Part shown: one piece after another, positions 63,403 through 64,000 of the stretch | Layout: every line of letters starts with the position of its first letter | Numbering within the stretch: the stretch's first letter is position 1 | Source: Zoogloeaceae bacterium G21618-S1 | Lineage (GTDB): Bacteria > Pseudomonadota > Gammaproteobacteria > Burkholderiales > Rhodocyclaceae | NCBI GenBank assembly: GCA_027214125.1 | Contig: JAPWHF010000005.1 | Location: forward strand, 186,951 to 250,950 | Direction of reading: 5' to 3' | DNA length: 64,000 nt | Notes under the pieces: generated by a model | What the model saw: only the letters and a program-made list of their open reading frames with translations | Database searches by the model: none | Told to the model about the DNA's origin: nothing | Position numbers and translations under genes: made by a program

Positions 63403-63888
63403 ATGTCCAGCACCTTACGCACCGCCGCCGCATCCTCTGCGGCCGCAGGAAACCCGTTCCTGACACTATCGAAAGTGTATTTGAGAAGTCTTGAAGACCT
63501 CTCTTCGCTCAACCTGAAAATTGCCCGCGAAGCCCTCGACGATTGCGCCTCCGCAACCCAGGCCCTGTCGGCACCCATGGACAGCAAGGCATACACCAAA
63601 TGCCTGTCGGGACTCGGTCAGCCGATGCTCAACAAGGCCGTGGCACATTCGCGCGAAATATGCGACGTCATGGCCAGTACGCACAAAGAAATGACCTCCG
63701 TCATCAAGGCGCAACTGGCGCAACCGCAGATGGCCTGGCCTGGCGCCGGCGACTGGAATGCGCTGCAGGGCATGTTCACCAAGGGCTTCGAGCAATTGAC
63801 TGCCAGCGCCACGGAAAATTTTGCCGCCGTGACCGACGCGAGCACCAAAGCCATCGCCGCGACGACAGACGCAAAAAAAACGCCCTGA
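63403..63888 (+). CDS. phaP: Phasin family protein
   Basis: A 161-residue amphipathic helical protein that coats polyhydroxyalkanoate granules. The phasin pattern is visible in VYLRSLEDLSSLNLKIAREA and SREICDVMASTHKEMTSVIK, with an Ala-rich C-terminus (NFAAVTDASTKAIAATTDA). Symbol by family; it need not be the major phasin. Preceded by a promoter and dyad. Confidence 0.87.
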   Translation: MSSTLRTAAASSAAAGNPFLTLSKVYLRSLEDLSSLNLKIAREALDDCASATQALSAPMDSKAYTKCLSGLGQPMLNKAVAHSREICDVMASTHKEMTSVIKAQLAQPQMAWPGAGDWNALQGMFTKGFEQLTASATENFAAVTDASTKAIAATTDAKKTP

Positions 63889-63913
63889 ACCCACGCTCGC
63901 AACCCACCAACAC

Positions 63914-63936
63914 ACCCCGCCCGTCGGGGTTTTTTA
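63914..63936 (+). terminator. Rho-independent terminator of the phasin gene
   Basis: ACCCCG (63914-63919) and CGGGGT (63925-63930) form the stem, followed by a T-tract, 25 bp after the phasin stop. Confidence 0.85.
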
Positions 63937-64000
63937 TTGCGGTCTCCCGCCCGGCGCGGCGCTCAGGCGCCGTCCCGCGCCCGTCGTGTGTGCGCTGGCG

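Overview
The window is GC-rich, densely packed bacterial chromosome. It most likely comes from a betaproteobacterium of the Rhodocyclales type (Azoarcus/Thauera/Zoogloea relatives). This rests on gene content: a Urt urea transporter joined to a urease operon, a DUF2782-thrB pair, BPSS1780-type membrane proteins, the block nadD-rsfS-rlmH-maf-rng, and a phasin. The taxonomic call is inference; no rRNA or tRNA gene was seen. Almost every real gene has shadow reading frames, which were left out.

Layout. (1) 1-11.3 kb: urea uptake and hydrolysis, urtA(partial)BCDE then ureDABCEFG plus a small membrane protein, closed by a strong terminator. The gap before ureD carries two NtrC-type dyads and a sigma-54 -24/-12 element, so the urease part looks nitrogen-regulated. 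(2) 11.3-20.9 kb: cobalamin. A minus-strand operon btuB-btuC-btuD-btuF-cobO-cobA sits behind a cobalamin riboswitch; the divergent plus-strand genes cobU-cobT-cobS-cobC assemble the nucleotide loop. (3) 21.0-34.0 kb: cell-surface glycan genes: a dual-specificity-type phosphatase coupled to msbA, a sulfotransferase and three paralogous GT4 glycosyltransferases on the minus strand, and divergently a GT4, an O-antigen ligase-like protein, a GT9 heptosyltransferase-like protein, two more GT4 and a NodB deacetylase. (4) 34.0-41.3 kb: ECF sigma factor with a zf-HC2 partner, MltB-type transglycosylase, an exported LigE-like DNA ligase, bacteriohemerythrin, a DUF2721 protein and two cyclic-di-GMP proteins.

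(5) 41.6-45.2 kb is the most accessory part: a multi-pass membrane protein with a YLRPF motif, an orphan Tae4/Tai4-type amidase effector and immunity pair, and an AT-richer two-gene cassette (two-TM protein with a GAF-like C-terminal region plus a 65-residue partner) that I do not recognise as any described system. (6) 45.3-56.4 kb: housekeeping genes polA, LOG-family, FAH-family, DUF2782, thrB, two BPSS1780-type proteins, nadD, rsfS, rlmH, maf and rng. (7) 56.4-61 kb: a run of stress-type genes (VIT-like, DUF3309, BON lipoprotein, desaturase, coiled-coil protein, PRC-barrel, CsbD, glycine-zipper lipoprotein), then a Crp/Fnr regulator, cbpA-cbpM and a phasin.

Small palindromic repeats are scattered through the gaps (2.7-2.9, 4.9-5.1, 37.8, 44.0 and 54.1 kb), and a 72-bp tandem duplication lies between cobT and cobS. 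No insertion sequence, prophage, CRISPR array or replication origin was seen.
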